Assembly (NCBI RefSeq): GCF_029836165.1
Contig: NZ_JAOEBG010000011.1
Location: 102,631 to 166,630, forward strand
From: Pseudomonas sp. GD04091
GTDB taxonomy: Bacteria > Pseudomonadota > Gammaproteobacteria > Pseudomonadales > Pseudomonadaceae
Direction of reading: 5' to 3'
DNA: 64,000 bases
The notes under the pieces were generated by a model. The model saw only the letters and a list, made by a program, of their open reading frames with translations, was not told the DNA's origin and made no database searches. The translations under genes and the position numbers were made by a program. Shown one piece after another: positions 15,844 through 25,455 of the stretch; the first letter of the stretch is position 1, and each line of letters starts with the position of its first letter.

Positions 15844-16990
15844 AGCCCGGCGAGCGGGGCGGGCGCGCCGACCAGATCGCCAGCCCCGCCGCCATTGCCG
15901 TCAGCAGCGCCCCGGCCCAGGGAGTCGCGGCCAGCGTCGACTGGCTGATCACCACGCCCCCGATGGCCGAGCCGAGCCCGACGCCCAGGTGCATCGCCGA
16001 CATGTTCAGGCTCATGCCGGCCGGGAAGGTGCCGGGCCCACGGCTGGCGAGATAGCTCTGAACCACCGGCGAGGTGGTCCAGCTCAGCCCACCCCAGAGC
16101 ATCATCGCCGGCAGGAACAGCCAGGGCGAGCCTGCGCTGAAGGGCAGCAGCAGCAGGCTGGCGAGGTACAGCAGCGGCGCGATCGCGATGGCCTTGCCCG
16201 CGCCAAGGCGGTCGGCCATCCAGCCACCGACATAGCCGCCCGACACGCCCGCGATACCAAAGGCGGCAAACACCGCAGCGAGCCACTGCACCGGCATCTG
16301 GGCGACGTGCTGGGCATAAGGCGCCAGGTAGGCGAACACCGTGAAATGCCCGGCGATCATCAGCAGCGACACGGCCTGCGCGGCTACCAGGCGGCTGTCG
16401 CGCAGATGGCGCAGGTAGCTGCCCAGTGCCACGCGTTCGCTGCTTTGCACCTGGGGCAACCCGTGCCAGGCCATCAGCAACACCGCCATGGCCAGTACCG
16501 CCAGTCCCAGGAAGACACCGCGCCAGCCCGCCACGTCGCACAGCAGCATGCCGGCGGGGACGCCCAGTACCAGCGAGCTGCAGATGCCCATGAAGATCAC
16601 ACCGATGGCCCGGCCGCGCAGGGCATCTGGGACCATGCGCGTGGCCATCAGCGTGCAGGTCAGGCAGGTCAGGGCGCTGGTCGCCGCCATGCCGATGCGG
16701 GCGATCAGCAGCGTGGAATAGCCCGGCGCCAGTGCCGCCGCCAGATTGCACAGGGCAAACAGTGCCAGCGTGACGCACAGCAGGCGGCGCAGCGGCAGCC
16801 GGGTGGTGAGCAGGGGCGAGAAGGGCGCGGCGAGAGCGAAGCTCAGGGAGAAGACCGTGGTCAGTTGCCCGGCGATGCCGAGCGGTACCGACAGGCCATC
16901 GGCCAGTGCCGGCAGGATGCCGACAGTGATGTTTTCCGCCATGCCCGTGACGAATGTCGCCAGGGCCAGCAGCCAGATACGCGGGCTCAT
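15821..16990 (-). CDS. MFS transporter (AraJ/CmlA-type drug or sugar efflux)
   Basis: A 389-residue inner-membrane protein with twelve hydrophobic segments. The opening 'LALATFVTGMAENITVGILPALA' and the loop 'DALRGRAIGVIFMGICSSLVLGVP' fit the DHA1 group of proton-driven exporters (AraJ/YdhP/CmlA type). Start at ATG 16990 with GGAGG 6 bases upstream; longer frames add an unlikely leader. Its last 23 bases overlap the 3' end of the convergent LysR gene, which is unusual but does not disturb either frame. Substrate unknown. Confidence 0.86.
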   Translation of the reverse strand: MSPRIWLLALATFVTGMAENITVGILPALADGLSVPLGIAGQLTTVFSLSFALAAPFSPLLTTRLPLRRLLCVTLALFALCNLAAALAPGYSTLLIARIGMAATSALTCLTCTLMATRMVPDALRGRAIGVIFMGICSSLVLGVPAGMLLCDVAGWRGVFLGLAVLAMAVLLMAWHGLPQVQSSERVALGSYLRHLRDSRLVAAQAVSLLMIAGHFTVFAYLAPYAQHVAQMPVQWLAAVFAAFGIAGVSGGYVGGWMADRLGAGKAIAIAPLLYLASLLLLPFSAGSPWLFLPAMMLWGGLSWTTSPVVQSYLASRGPGTFPAGMSLNMSAMHLGVGLGSAIGGVVISQSTLAATPWAGALLTAMAAGLAIWSARPPRSPGFSERELA

Positions 16991-17174
16991 GTGTTGCCTC
17001 CGATAAACGGGCCGGCCAAGGTCCGGACCCATTTGTCCCGACGGTTGACCGGCAGTGGTCAGGTCCATCGGGTTTCGAGGCAGTGCTTCGGTTATCCCGG
17101 TACAAGCTGGGAGAGTGTAGAGGGTTACGCGCAAAACGCGAAGCCCGCTCCCACAGCAAACGTGTGTATCCGTG

Positions 17175-17471
17175 CTATTTCAACTCGGTCTCGATGAACA
17201 CGATCTCGTGGTCACTGGCATTGACCACATTGTGTTCCACGCCGGCCTTGCGAAAGTAGCTCTGGCCTGCCACCAGCGCAGCGTGCTTCTCGCCCTCCGG
17301 GGTCTCCAGCAACAAGATGCCATCGGTCATCGGTACGACCACGTAGTCATGGCCATGCAGGTGACGTCCGGTTTCGGCGCCGGGCGCGAAACGCCATTCG
17401 GTAACGATGACTTCGTCGGTGTCCACCTGCACGGTGGGGACGGCCTGGGCGCGTGGGAGGTTCTGTGTCAT
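17175..17471 (-). CDS. Small cupin-domain protein
   Basis: A 98-residue single-domain cupin. The first metal motif is seen as 'GAETGRHLHGHDYVVVPM' (His-x-His spacing) and the second around 'GQSYFRKAGVEHNVVNAS', giving potential His/His/Glu-or-Asp metal ligands. Start taken at ATG 17471 (MTQNLPRAQ) with AAAGGTG upstream. Cupins of this size are often regulators, isomerases or dioxygenase-like enzymes; the function is unknown. It stands alone between a REP fragment (17137-17156) and the REP pair before ychF. Confidence 0.8.
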   Translation of the reverse strand: MTQNLPRAQAVPTVQVDTDEVIVTEWRFAPGAETGRHLHGHDYVVVPMTDGILLLETPEGEKHAALVAGQSYFRKAGVEHNVVNASDHEIVFIETELK

Positions 17472-17581
17472 GGGGCACCTTTGCTCGAAAAGCACCTAGC
17501 CTGGGCTACTCCAGCGGCATGTTAAATCCAGGTCTGCTGGCAGTCAGTTGCGTGGACACTTACCTTTGTTGCGCGCAAACG

Positions 17582-17649
17582 CATCGCGGGGCAAGCCCGC
17601 TCCCACAGATCCTCTATCGAGTCAGTGGGAGCGAGCTTGCCCCGCGATG
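17582..17649. repeat. Inverted REP pair, near-perfect 25 bp arms
   Basis: Arms 17582-17606 and 17625-17649 are reverse complements with a single mismatch, around an 18-base loop. Each arm ends in the Pseudomonas REP core GCTCCCAC. It lies 17 bases beyond the 3' end of ychF and could serve as its terminator or as an mRNA-stabilising structure. Confidence 0.75.
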
Positions 17650-17666
17650 GGGACGCCGACTTGCGC

Positions 17667-18767
17667 TTAGACGTTGAAGCGGAAGTGCATCACGTCACCG
17701 TCCTTGACGATGTAGTCCTTGCCTTCCAGACGCCATTTGCCGGCTTCCTTGGCGCCGCCTTCACCCTTGAACTGGATGAAGTCGTCGTAGGCCACCACTT
17801 CGGCGCGGATGAAGCCCTTCTCGAAGTCGGTGTGGATCACCCCGGCGGCCTGTGGCGCGGTGGCGCCGACGCGTACGGTCCAGGCGCGCACTTCCTGCAC
17901 GCCGGCGGTGAAGTAGGTCTGCAGGTTGAGCAGCTCGTAACCGGCGCGGATCACACGGTTCAGGCCTGGCTCTTCCAGGCCGAGGGCCTCGAGGAACATG
18001 TCCTTCTCTTCGCCGTCTTCCAGCTCGGCGATCTCGGCTTCGATCTTGTTGCACACCGGCACCACGACCGCGCCTTCCTCTTCGGCGATGGCCTTGACCA
18101 CGTCCAGGTGCGGGTTGTTGTCGAAGCCGTCTTCGGCAACGTTGGCGATGTACATCACCGGCTTGCTGGTCAGCAGGTGGAAGCCACGGATGACGGCCTT
18201 TTCGTCGTCAGCCATGTTCTTCATCAGGCTGCGCGCCGGCTTGCCTTCGGTGAAGTGCGGGATCAGTTTTTCCAGGATGGCCTTCTGCGCCAGGGCATCC
18301 TTGTCGCCGCCCTTGGCGTTGCGGGCGACCTTCTGCAGCTGCTTCTCGCAGCTGTCGAGGTCGGCGAAGATCAGCTCGAGGTCGATGATCTCGATGTCGC
18401 GCTTGGGGTCGACGCTGTTGGAGACGTGGATCACGTTCTCGTCTTCGAAGCAGCGCACCACGTGGGCGATGGCGTCGGTCTCGCGGATGTTGGCGAGGAA
18501 CTTGTTGCCCAGGCCTTCACCCTTGGACGCACCGGCGACCAGGCCGGCGATGTCGACGAACTCCATGGTGGTCGGCAGAATACGGTTCGGCTTGACGATC
18601 TCGGCCAGCGCCGCCAGGCGCGCGTCGGGCATCGGCACGATGCCGCTGTTCGGCTCGATGGTGCAGAAGGGGAAGTTCTCCGCCGCGATGCCGGACTTGG
18701 TCAGGGCGTTGAACAGGGTGGACTTGCCGACGTTGGGCAGGCCGACGATGCCGCAATTGAAACCCAT
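17667..18767 (-). CDS. ychF: Redox-regulated ATPase/GTPase YchF (OLA1 family)
   Basis: A 366-residue cytosolic P-loop protein of the Obg/OLA1 class that binds ATP in preference to GTP and associates with ribosomes. The Walker A '[15 protein letters not shown]' is at residues ~8-22, switch II 'VDIAGLV' at ~68-74, a coiled-coil insert at ~130-200, and the C-terminal TGS domain from ~280 ([17 protein letters not shown]). Length is standard (E. coli 363). It sits 22 bases after pth, as in most gamma-proteobacteria, and is the last gene of the rplY-pth-ychF group. Confidence 0.96.
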   Translation of the reverse strand: MGFNCGIVGLPNVGKSTLFNALTKSGIAAENFPFCTIEPNSGIVPMPDARLAALAEIVKPNRILPTTMEFVDIAGLVAGASKGEGLGNKFLANIRETDAIAHVVRCFEDENVIHVSNSVDPKRDIEIIDLELIFADLDSCEKQLQKVARNAKGGDKDALAQKAILEKLIPHFTEGKPARSLMKNMADDEKAVIRGFHLLTSKPVMYIANVAEDGFDNNPHLDVVKAIAEEEGAVVVPVCNKIEAEIAELEDGEEKDMFLEALGLEEPGLNRVIRAGYELLNLQTYFTAGVQEVRAWTVRVGATAPQAAGVIHTDFEKGFIRAEVVAYDDFIQFKGEGGAKEAGKWRLEGKDYIVKDGDVMHFRFNV

Positions 18768-18789
18768 GGGTATTCCCCTTTCTTAAGTG

Positions 18790-19374
18790 TCAGGCCTTCT
18801 GGCTGTGCAGCTCGCGCATCGCCTTGGCGAAATCGCCGGCAAGCACGTCCGGCAGCACGCCGAGGGCAAAATCGATGCTGGCGTCGAGCTTCTCCTGCTC
18901 GGCGCGCGGCGCGCGGCCCAGGACGAAGTTGGAGACCAGTTTGGCGTCGCCCGGGTGGCCAATGCCAAGCCGCAGGCGGTGGAAGTCGTTCTGGTTGCCG
19001 AGCTGCGCGATGATGTCGCGCAGGCCGTTGTGCCCGCCGTGGCCGCCGCCCTGCTTGAGCTTGGCGACGCCGGGGGGCAGGTCGAGTTCGTCGTGGGCCA
19101 CCAGGATGGCGTCCGGCTTGATCCGGAAGAAATTCGCCAATGCCGCCACGGACTGGCCGCTGCGGTTCATGTAGGTGGTGGGGATCAGCAGACGAACATC
19201 GTTGCCTTGATGGCTGAATTTAGCCGTCAGGCCGAAATACTTTCGGTCAGCGGTCAGCGAAACGCGCTGGGCGCTGGCGAGGCGTTCAACGAAAAGAGCC
19301 CCTGCGTTATGCCGGGTCTGTTCGTATTCGGGGCCGGGGTTACCCAGGCCGACGATCAACTGGATGGCGGTCAC
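18790..19374 (-). CDS. pth: Peptidyl-tRNA hydrolase
   Basis: A 194-residue enzyme that recycles peptidyl-tRNAs dropped by the ribosome. The family signature '[19 protein letters not shown]' gives Asn (~12) and the catalytic His (~22), and '[12 protein letters not shown]' supplies the Asp (~95). Length matches E. coli Pth (194). Gene order rplY-pth-ychF is conserved. It lies 79 bases after rplY. All active residues are present. Confidence 0.96.
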   Translation of the reverse strand: MTAIQLIVGLGNPGPEYEQTRHNAGALFVERLASAQRVSLTADRKYFGLTAKFSHQGNDVRLLIPTTYMNRSGQSVAALANFFRIKPDAILVAHDELDLPPGVAKLKQGGGHGGHNGLRDIIAQLGNQNDFHRLRLGIGHPGDAKLVSNFVLGRAPRAEQEKLDASIDFALGVLPDVLAGDFAKAMRELHSQKA

Positions 19375-19453
19375 GTCAGGGGCTCTTCCTTGGAGTTGGT
19401 GGGTTACGGTGCGCGCGGCACTGTAACCCGATCAACGCCGGCGTGCGAGTGGA

Positions 19454-20050
19454 TTACTCGGCAGCGCCTTCAGCAGCTTCAGCGGCTACGCGCGGGGCGT
19501 GGACGTTGGCAACAGCCTTGTCATCACCGTGGGCCAGAGCGACGAACTCTACGCCTTTCGGAGCTTTCAGGTCCGACAGGTGGATGATGGTACCGATTTC
19601 GGCCTTGGACAGGTCGACTTCGATGAACTCAGGCAGGTCCTTGGCTTCGCAGGACACTTCGATCTCGGAAACGACGTGCGAGATCTCGCCGCCTTTCTTG
19701 ATCGGGGCTTCTTCGCCGACGAAGTGAACTGGAACCTTGGCGGTCAGCTTCTGGCCAGCAACGACGCGAACGAAGTCGGCGTGCATGATGAAGCCTTTGG
19801 CCGGGTGGCGCTGCATGGCCTTGACCACGACGTTCTGCTTGGCGCCATCGACGTTCAGCTCGATCACGTGGCTGAAGGCAGCTTCGTTTTCGAACAGCTT
19901 GGCGATTTCCTTGGCCACGATGGTCAGGGATTGGGCTTCTTTATCGCCACCGTAGACAACGGCAGGGATGCTGGCGGAGTGACGCAGGCGGCGGCTCGCA
20001 CCTTTCCCCAGGTCAGTACGCGCTTGGGCGTTCAGGATGAAGTCAGTCAT
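19454..20050 (-). CDS. rplY: 50S ribosomal protein L25/general stress protein Ctc
   Basis: A 198-residue 5S-rRNA-binding ribosomal protein of the longer Ctc type: an L25 beta-barrel (residues ~5-95, '[25 protein letters not shown]') plus a C-terminal TL5/CTC domain (~100-185) and a short Ala/Glu-rich tail. Start placed at ATG 20050 (MTDFILNAQ) with GAGAAAC just upstream. A strong terminator separates it from prs, so it likely has its own promoter in 20051-20108. Confidence 0.95.
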   Translation of the reverse strand: MTDFILNAQARTDLGKGASRRLRHSASIPAVVYGGDKEAQSLTIVAKEIAKLFENEAAFSHVIELNVDGAKQNVVVKAMQRHPAKGFIMHADFVRVVAGQKLTAKVPVHFVGEEAPIKKGGEISHVVSEIEVSCEAKDLPEFIEVDLSKAEIGTIIHLSDLKAPKGVEFVALAHGDDKAVANVHAPRVAAEAAEGAAE

Positions 20051-20108
20051 TTTGTTTCTCCAAAATAGCCTCCCGAGGGCGTTTGCGACCAGCGCCAACG
20101 GGGATGGC

Positions 20109-20153
20109 AAAAAAGCCCCGCCCCAACAGCCAGTGTTGGGGCGGGGCGCTTTT
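20109..20153 (-). terminator. Rho-independent terminator after prs
   Basis: A perfect 14 bp stem (20115-20128 with 20134-20147), five-base loop, GC-rich (GCCCCGCCCCAACA), followed on the minus strand by a run of six T. It ends the prs transcript before rplY. The plus-strand flank also has a short T-run, so it may be bidirectional. Confidence 0.9.
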
Positions 20154-20171
20154 CGTCAACGTGCGTTCCGC

Positions 20172-21113
20172 TTAGCGGAACATCGCGCTGATCGATTCTT
20201 CGTTGCTGATGCGGCGGACCGCTTCAGCGACAACCGGTGCGATATCCAGCTGACGGATACGGTCACAGGCTTGAGCAGCGGCGGACAGCGGGATGGAGTT
20301 GGTGACCACCAGCTCGTCCAGTACCGACTTCTCGATGTTCTCGATCGCACGGCCCGACAGAACCGGGTGCGTGCAGTAGGCGTAGACCTTGGCGGCGCCG
20401 TGGTCTTTCAGGGCCTTGGCCGCGTTGCACAGGGTGCCGGCGGTGTCGACCATGTCGTCTACCAGGATGCAGGTGCGTCCTTCGACGTCGCCGATGATGT
20501 GCATAACCTCGGAGTGGTTAGCCTTTTCGCGGCGTTTGTCGATGATACCCAGGTCGACACCCAGGGACTTGGCGACGGCACGGGCACGTACCACGCCACC
20601 GATGTCCGGGGAGACGATCATCAGGTTCTCGAAACGCTGGTCCTCGATGTCGTCGACCAGTACGGGCGAGCCGTAGATGTTGTCGACGGGGATATCGAAG
20701 AAACCCTGGATCTGGTCAGCGTGCAGGTCGACAGTGAGTACACGGTCGATACCCACGACAGTGAGCATGTCAGCGACGACTTTGGCGCTGATGGCTACAC
20801 GTGCCGAACGCGGACGACGGTCCTGGCGGGCGTATCCGAAGTAGGGAATCACGGCGGTGATTCGCGACGCTGACGAACGGCGGAAGGCATCGGCCATCAC
20901 TACCAGTTCCATCAGATTGTCGTTGGTTGGGGCACAGGTTGGCTGGATGATGAAGACGTCCTTACCACGAACGTTTTCATTGATCTCAGCACTGATTTCG
21001 CCGTCGGAGAACTTGCCGACAGAAACATCACCCAGTGGAATGTGCAGCTGACGTACGACACGCCGAGCCAGATCGGGGTTGGCATTCCCCGTGAAGACCA
21101 TCATCTTGGACAC
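20172..21113 (-). CDS. prs: Ribose-phosphate pyrophosphokinase (PRPP synthetase)
   Basis: A 313-residue class I PRPP synthase making phosphoribosyl pyrophosphate from ribose 5-phosphate and ATP for nucleotide, His and Trp synthesis. The ATP-loop region '[19 protein letters not shown]' and the PRPP-binding loop '[17 protein letters not shown]' are intact. The start is taken as GTG 21113 ([14 protein letters not shown]), with CAGGT 8 bases upstream; ATGs two codons later are possible. It follows a tRNA-Gln gene and precedes a strong terminator. Length matches E. coli Prs (315). Confidence 0.96.
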   Translation of the reverse strand: MSKMMVFTGNANPDLARRVVRQLHIPLGDVSVGKFSDGEISAEINENVRGKDVFIIQPTCAPTNDNLMELVVMADAFRRSSASRITAVIPYFGYARQDRRPRSARVAISAKVVADMLTVVGIDRVLTVDLHADQIQGFFDIPVDNIYGSPVLVDDIEDQRFENLMIVSPDIGGVVRARAVAKSLGVDLGIIDKRREKANHSEVMHIIGDVEGRTCILVDDMVDTAGTLCNAAKALKDHGAAKVYAYCTHPVLSGRAIENIEKSVLDELVVTNSIPLSAAAQACDRIRQLDIAPVVAEAVRRISNEESISAMFR

Positions 21114-21158
21114 GCGCAGTACCTGGAGGCTGAGGGTAACCTGGATGAGTATAAGAAA

Positions 21159-21233
21159 TGGCAGGGGCGGCTGGATTCGAACCAACGCATGGCAGGATCA
21201 AAACCTGCTGCCTTACCGCTTGGCGACGCCCCT
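21159..21233 (-). tRNA. tRNA-Gln (anticodon TTG)
   Basis: On the minus strand a full cloverleaf of 75 nt is seen: acceptor AGGGGCG pairing with CGCCCCT, D-arm with GCCAAGCGGTAAGGC, anticodon stem CAGG(T)/(A)TCCTG with loop TTTTGAT giving anticodon TTG, T-loop GGTTCGAATCC, and encoded CCA. It lies between ispE and prs, the normal place in Pseudomonas. Confidence 0.96.
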
Positions 21234-21253
21234 GTATCTGTTGCTGCGAGCTC

Positions 21254-22114
21254 TTATGAACTCGACTTCTTGATCAGACTTTGCAGCTTGCGATGCAACG
21301 TCGAAACATTGCTTCCTTTCGCCACAAACCCTGTTTGGGTCTCTGAAAGAAGGGCCAGAACTCTATCAGCTTCGGCTTTGCTTGGGAAGGCCCCAAACAC
21401 ACAACTTCCAGTGCCGGTCATTCGAGCTTCGGTGAATTTACCCAGAGAAATCAGCGCATTGCGAACTTCTGGATAACGTTGCTCTACTACCGGTTGGCAG
21501 TCATTTCGACTGTTTCCCTCGGGAACGGGGCGCATCTTAAGGGGGAGGGAATCACGTGTCAACTCTGGATGCGAAAAAATTTCCGCTGTGCTGACAGACA
21601 CTTGCGGCACCAGCACGACGTACCACGGTTGCTCGGGATCGACCGGGGTGAGTTGTTCGCCGACGCCCTGGGCAAAGGCGGCGTGGCCACGGACGAACAC
21701 CGGTACGTCGGCACCCAGCGATAGGCCCAGGGCGGCCAGGCGATCTTCGTCCCAGTCCAGTTGCCACAGGTGTGCGAGCGCCAGCAGCGTGGTCGCCGCG
21801 TCGGAACTGCCGCCGCCGATGCCGCCGCCCATGGGCAGCACCTTGTCCAACCAGATGTCGGCGCCCAGCGCGGTTGCCGATTGCGCCTGCAGCTGGCGCG
21901 CGGCGCGGACGATCAGGTTGCTGTCGTGGGGCACGCCGTCGATTTCGGTCTGCAGGCGAATCTGGCCGTCGTCGCGCAGGGCGAAGCTCAGTTCGTCGGC
22001 GTGGTCGAGGAACTGGAACACGGTTTCCAGCTCGTGGTAACCGTCGGCGCGGCGACCTGTGATGTGCAGCCACAGATTGAGCTTGGCCGGCGCGGGCAGG
22101 GTGAGCTTGTCCAT
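21254..22114 (-). CDS. ispE: 4-diphosphocytidyl-2-C-methyl-D-erythritol kinase
   Basis: A 286-residue GHMP kinase of the MEP isoprenoid pathway, phosphorylating CDP-ME. The substrate motif '[12 protein letters not shown]' is at residues ~8-19 and the ATP-binding glycine loop '[17 protein letters not shown]' at ~92-108. Length is standard. It starts 4 bases after the lolB stop, so lolB and ispE are co-transcribed, and the tRNA-Gln and prs follow. Confidence 0.95.
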   Translation of the reverse strand: MDKLTLPAPAKLNLWLHITGRRADGYHELETVFQFLDHADELSFALRDDGQIRLQTEIDGVPHDSNLIVRAARQLQAQSATALGADIWLDKVLPMGGGIGGGSSDAATTLLALAHLWQLDWDEDRLAALGLSLGADVPVFVRGHAAFAQGVGEQLTPVDPEQPWYVVLVPQVSVSTAEIFSHPELTRDSLPLKMRPVPEGNSRNDCQPVVEQRYPEVRNALISLGKFTEARMTGTGSCVFGAFPSKAEADRVLALLSETQTGFVAKGSNVSTLHRKLQSLIKKSSS

Positions 22115-22118
22115 CGAC

Positions 22119-22736
22119 TCAGTGCCCCAGCTGGCGTGGTTGCCAGTCCTTCACCACCAGCGTTACATCGATGTTCTCGCCGTGCAGTTTCAGGCGCTCG
22201 GGCAGCCAGTAGCCGTTCTGTTCTATGTAGCTGAGGTACTGGACCTGCCAGCCGTCCTGGGTGAGGCTGGCCAGGCGACTGTCGCCATCGAGGGTCAGCT
22301 GGCTCTTGCTGTCCGGGGCGGGCAGGCCGCGCACCCACCACACCAGGTGCGACACCGGCAGGCGCCAGCCGAGCTGCTCTTCCAGCAGGGCCTCGGGGGT
22401 CTGGGCCTCATAGCGGCCCTGGTTGGCGACTTCCAGCACCACGCCGCCGGGGCGGCCGGTCAGGCGCGCCGCCCCGCGGCCCAGCGGGCCGGCCAGGCGA
22501 ATGTCGTAGTAGTCCTGGCGCTGCAGCCAGAACAGCGTGCCGCTGCCGGAGTCGCGCGGGGCGCGGATGCCGACCTTGCCGTTGATCTGCCAGCCATCGA
22601 GGTTGCCCAGCTGCTGCTTGTGCTCGCGCCACAGCTGCGGGCTGCCCTGGCCCTGAACGGCTTCCTTGCTGCCGAAGCCGGCGCAGCCGGCGAGCAGGGC
22701 GATGAGGGTGAAGGTGATGCAATGACGCAGGAACAT
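22119..22736 (-). CDS. lolB: Outer-membrane lipoprotein receptor LolB
   Basis: A 205-residue lipoprotein that accepts lipoproteins from LolA and inserts them in the outer membrane. It has a signal peptide with lipobox 'LLAGC' (Cys ~18) and the LolB core '[12 protein letters not shown]' and '[23 protein letters not shown]' split over residues ~45-85. It lies 3 bases downstream of the TPR lipoprotein gene and 4 bases upstream of ispE, forming one transcript. Confidence 0.95.
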   Translation of the reverse strand: MFLRHCITFTLIALLAGCAGFGSKEAVQGQGSPQLWREHKQQLGNLDGWQINGKVGIRAPRDSGSGTLFWLQRQDYYDIRLAGPLGRGAARLTGRPGGVVLEVANQGRYEAQTPEALLEEQLGWRLPVSHLVWWVRGLPAPDSKSQLTLDGDSRLASLTQDGWQVQYLSYIEQNGYWLPERLKLHGENIDVTLVVKDWQPRQLGH

Positions 22737-22739
22737 GAT

Positions 22740-24464
22740 TTACAGGCTCTCGGATCCGGTCAGGCGCAGCAGTGTCTTGCGCAGGATGGGGCTGTCGGCC
22801 TGGGCTTCGAAGCCCTTGGCCCAGACTTGGCGGGCTTCGCGGCGCTTGCCGTTGGCCCACAGGACTTCGCCCAGGTGGGCGGCGACTTCATGGTCGGGGA
22901 AGCGTTCGAAGGCCAGGCGCAGCTGGCGCTCGGCTTCTTCGAGGTTGCCCATGCGATAGGCGATCCAGCCCAGGCTGTCGAGCACCGCCGGGTCGTCCGG
23001 GGTGAGCTGGTGGGCCTTGTCGATCAGGGCTTTCGCTTCGGCGTAGCGGGTGGTGCGGTCGGCCAGGGTGTAGCCAAGGGCGTTGAGCGCCATGGCGTTT
23101 TCCGGCTCGCGGGCGAGGATGGCGCGCAGGTCTCTTTCCAGTTGCGCCAGGTCGTTGCGCTTCTCGGCGAGCATGGCGCGGGTGTAGAGCAGGTTGAGGT
23201 CGTCCGGGTAGCGCTTGATCGCCTGTTCCAGCACCTGGCCGGCCTGGGCCTCCTTGCCGTTGTTGCCCAGGCTCTCGGCCTCGATCAAATACAGCTGGAT
23301 GGCGTAGTCGGGCTGTGCTTCGCGGGCTTCGGCGAGCAGGCGCGAGGCCTCGGCGCTACGACCATTGGCAATGAGGATGTCGGCTTGGCGCAATTGTGCC
23401 GGCAGGTAGTCCGGGCCCGGGCCGACCAGGGCGTATTCGCGCAGGGCGGCCGCCGGTTGGCCGCGTTCTTCACGGATACGGCCGAGATTGAGGTGGGCGG
23501 CGTCAACGTTGGCGTCACGCTCGACCAGTTCCTGCAGGTAGCCTTCGGCCTCGTCCCAGTGCTTGGTTTCCAGGCATACCAGGGCCAGGGAATAGCGGAT
23601 CTCGTCGTCTTCCGGGTACTGCTGCAGCAGGCTTTCGAACTCGGCCTTGGCGTCGTCGATGCGGTCCTGTTCGACCAGGGTGCGCGCATAGGTCAGGCGC
23701 AGGCGCTTGTCGTCGGGGTTGTCGCGGATTGCCCCGCGCAGCAGCGGCAGTGCTTCCGGACCACGATCCAGCGCTTGCAGCAGGCGGGCGCGCAACAGCA
23801 CCGGGGCGATTTCGCCGTTTTGCGGTGGGTGGCTTTCGAGCAGGTCGAGGGCCTGTTCGGGCTTGTCGTCCTGGTTCAGCAGCAGCGCCTTGCCGAAGAT
23901 CAGCTGGCCGTTGTCGGGGTATTTCACCAGCAGGCGGTCGAAGCTCTGCATCAGGCCGTCGCGGGTGTTCTGGTCGGTTTCGGCTGCCGACAGGGCGAGG
24001 AAGTCGAAATGGGTGTCGCCCTGGCCTTGCAGCACCTTCTCCATGTAGGTCATGGAGTCGTCGTAGCGCCCGGCGCGGGCCAGCTGGATGGCGGCGGCGC
24101 GTTGGGCGTCGAGGTTCTGCGGGTCGTTGCGGGCCCAGGTCAGGGCGGTGTCCAGTGCCGGCTCGTCGGCGCCGAGGTACTCGGCGATGCGGTAGGCGCG
24201 CTCGGAGACGCCCGGGTCCTGGGTCTTCTCGGCCTGGTCGACGTAGTTGCTCAGGGCAATGTCGAAACGGTTGCGCTGGCCGGCCAGCTCGGCCACCAAC
24301 AGGCTGTACAGGGTGTCCTGTTTGAACGATCCGTACACCACCGGCTTTTCCGCGCTCTTGCCTGCGTCGGCAACGGGCGGTTGGGCGTCCGTCTTCTGCG
24401 GGGCCAGGCTCTGGCAGCCCTGGAGCAGGGCGAGGGCAAGCAGCAATGCGTAGGATTTGTTCAT
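22740..24464 (-). CDS. TPR-repeat lipoprotein
   Basis: A 574-residue lipoprotein: signal peptide with lipobox 'LLQGC' (Cys ~17), then a long array of tetratricopeptide helices, clearest in the C-terminal half ('NAMALNALGYTLADRT', 'DPAVLDSLGWIAYRMGNLEEAERQLRLAFERFPDHEVAAHLGEVLW' region). Such solenoids act as protein-binding scaffolds; this family always precedes lolB in Pseudomonas, suggesting a role at the outer membrane, but no function has been read here. The first gene of the TPR-lolB-ispE group; its promoter must lie in the repeat-bearing region beyond 24465. Confidence 0.9.
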   Translation of the reverse strand: MNKSYALLLALALLQGCQSLAPQKTDAQPPVADAGKSAEKPVVYGSFKQDTLYSLLVAELAGQRNRFDIALSNYVDQAEKTQDPGVSERAYRIAEYLGADEPALDTALTWARNDPQNLDAQRAAAIQLARAGRYDDSMTYMEKVLQGQGDTHFDFLALSAAETDQNTRDGLMQSFDRLLVKYPDNGQLIFGKALLLNQDDKPEQALDLLESHPPQNGEIAPVLLRARLLQALDRGPEALPLLRGAIRDNPDDKRLRLTYARTLVEQDRIDDAKAEFESLLQQYPEDDEIRYSLALVCLETKHWDEAEGYLQELVERDANVDAAHLNLGRIREERGQPAAALREYALVGPGPDYLPAQLRQADILIANGRSAEASRLLAEAREAQPDYAIQLYLIEAESLGNNGKEAQAGQVLEQAIKRYPDDLNLLYTRAMLAEKRNDLAQLERDLRAILAREPENAMALNALGYTLADRTTRYAEAKALIDKAHQLTPDDPAVLDSLGWIAYRMGNLEEAERQLRLAFERFPDHEVAAHLGEVLWANGKRREARQVWAKGFEAQADSPILRKTLLRLTGSESL

Positions 24465-25455
24465 AGAGGCTTATTAAAGAGGCTAAACCGGCGGTCGGAG
24501 CATGATGACACAAGCGTGAGGGCAAACCCACCTGCGAAGGTCGTGGTGTGAAGCGGTGCTTCGGAGTATAGGGACAATGCGCCGGGGCGGTGGTTCGCAA
24601 CCACTCCACGGCATCCTGCCGTTGCCGTTGTTTTTGCTTTTGCTTCTAAGCGCGCGGTAGTTCAGGCAACGCAGAATGCGACTTCAGGAGGCCGAACGCA
24701 GGTCTTGCGGAGGGAGGTGACGGGCATGGATGCCCGTCAAGCGCTGCGCCCCAGGATGGGGCGTTCAGCGCGGTCCTCCCGGGAGCAAGACCGGAGTGAG
24801 GGGACCCCGGAGCGAAGCGTAGGGGCCGGATGAATGGAGCCGGGCGGCTTTGGTTACTTTGGCCGCGTCCAAAGTAACCCGCCGTAAGGGCGGAAAGGTG
24901 ACTGTGCGTCGCCACAGCGAATGAATGTGCATACAGCTTTCAATACACACGCTCTAAAAAACCAAAACCAAAACCAAAACGTTTTGGAGTGGGTTTTTAT
25001 AGGTGTAAGCGCATTCATTGGCTATGTCGACGCACAGTCACCTTTCCGCCCTTACGGCGGGTTACTTTGGTCGTGGCCAAAGTAACCAAAGCCGTGGCGC
25101 TCCGTTCATCCGGCCCTCCGCTTCGCTCCGGGTTCCCTCACTCCGGCCTTGCTCCCGGGAGGACCGCGCTGTAGGGCCCATCCTGGGCCCCAGCGCTTGA
25201 CGGGCATCCATGCCCGTCACCTCCCTCCGCAAGACCTGCGTTCGGCCTCCTGAAGTCGCGAAGTTACGGGCGGCGCCTGGGCTGACGCAGCTGTCGCTAG
25301 TGGACTATGGGATAAACTCTCGATCGGCAACGGCAACGGCGGGTGGAGGTGTGGGCCGATAGGCGGGCCTCATCACCACAATAGCGAACGGTGGTTGTTC
25401 TAAAACCTGCGAAGTAGGACAATTATCGGCTTCACGTCCCAATCAGCGACCTTGC
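24465..25455. other. Long gene-free region between the TPR gene and hemA
   Basis: About 990 bases without a credible gene. Most of it is the large inverted repeat described separately (24678-25260). The frames open within the arms are Arg/Pro/Ser-rich, mirror one another on opposite strands and are best read as by-products of the repeat. The remaining flanks, 24465-24677 and 25261-25455, should hold the divergent promoters of the TPR gene and hemA; no strong consensus promoter was recognised. Confidence 0.6.
24678..25260. repeat. Pair of ~250 bp imperfect inverted repeats around an A/T-rich centre
   Basis: Left arm 24678-24928 and right arm 25011-25260 are reverse complements at roughly 90% identity by eye. 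Shared blocks include GACGGGCATCCATGCCCGTC (itself a hairpin), CCTCCCTCCGCAAGACCTGC, GCTCCCGGGAGGACCGCGCT and CTTTCCGCCCTTACGGCGGG. Each arm also has an inner hairpin near GGTTACTTTGG/CCAAAGTAACC. The 82-base centre has CCAAAA repeats and the palindrome CCAAAACGTTTTGG (24974-24987). No transposase is present. Confidence 0.85.

Noticed and set aside
24646..25200. Short frames within the inverted-repeat arms
   Set aside because: They mirror one another between the two arms, lack ribosome sites and have Arg/Pro/Ser-rich sequence; explained by the repeat.
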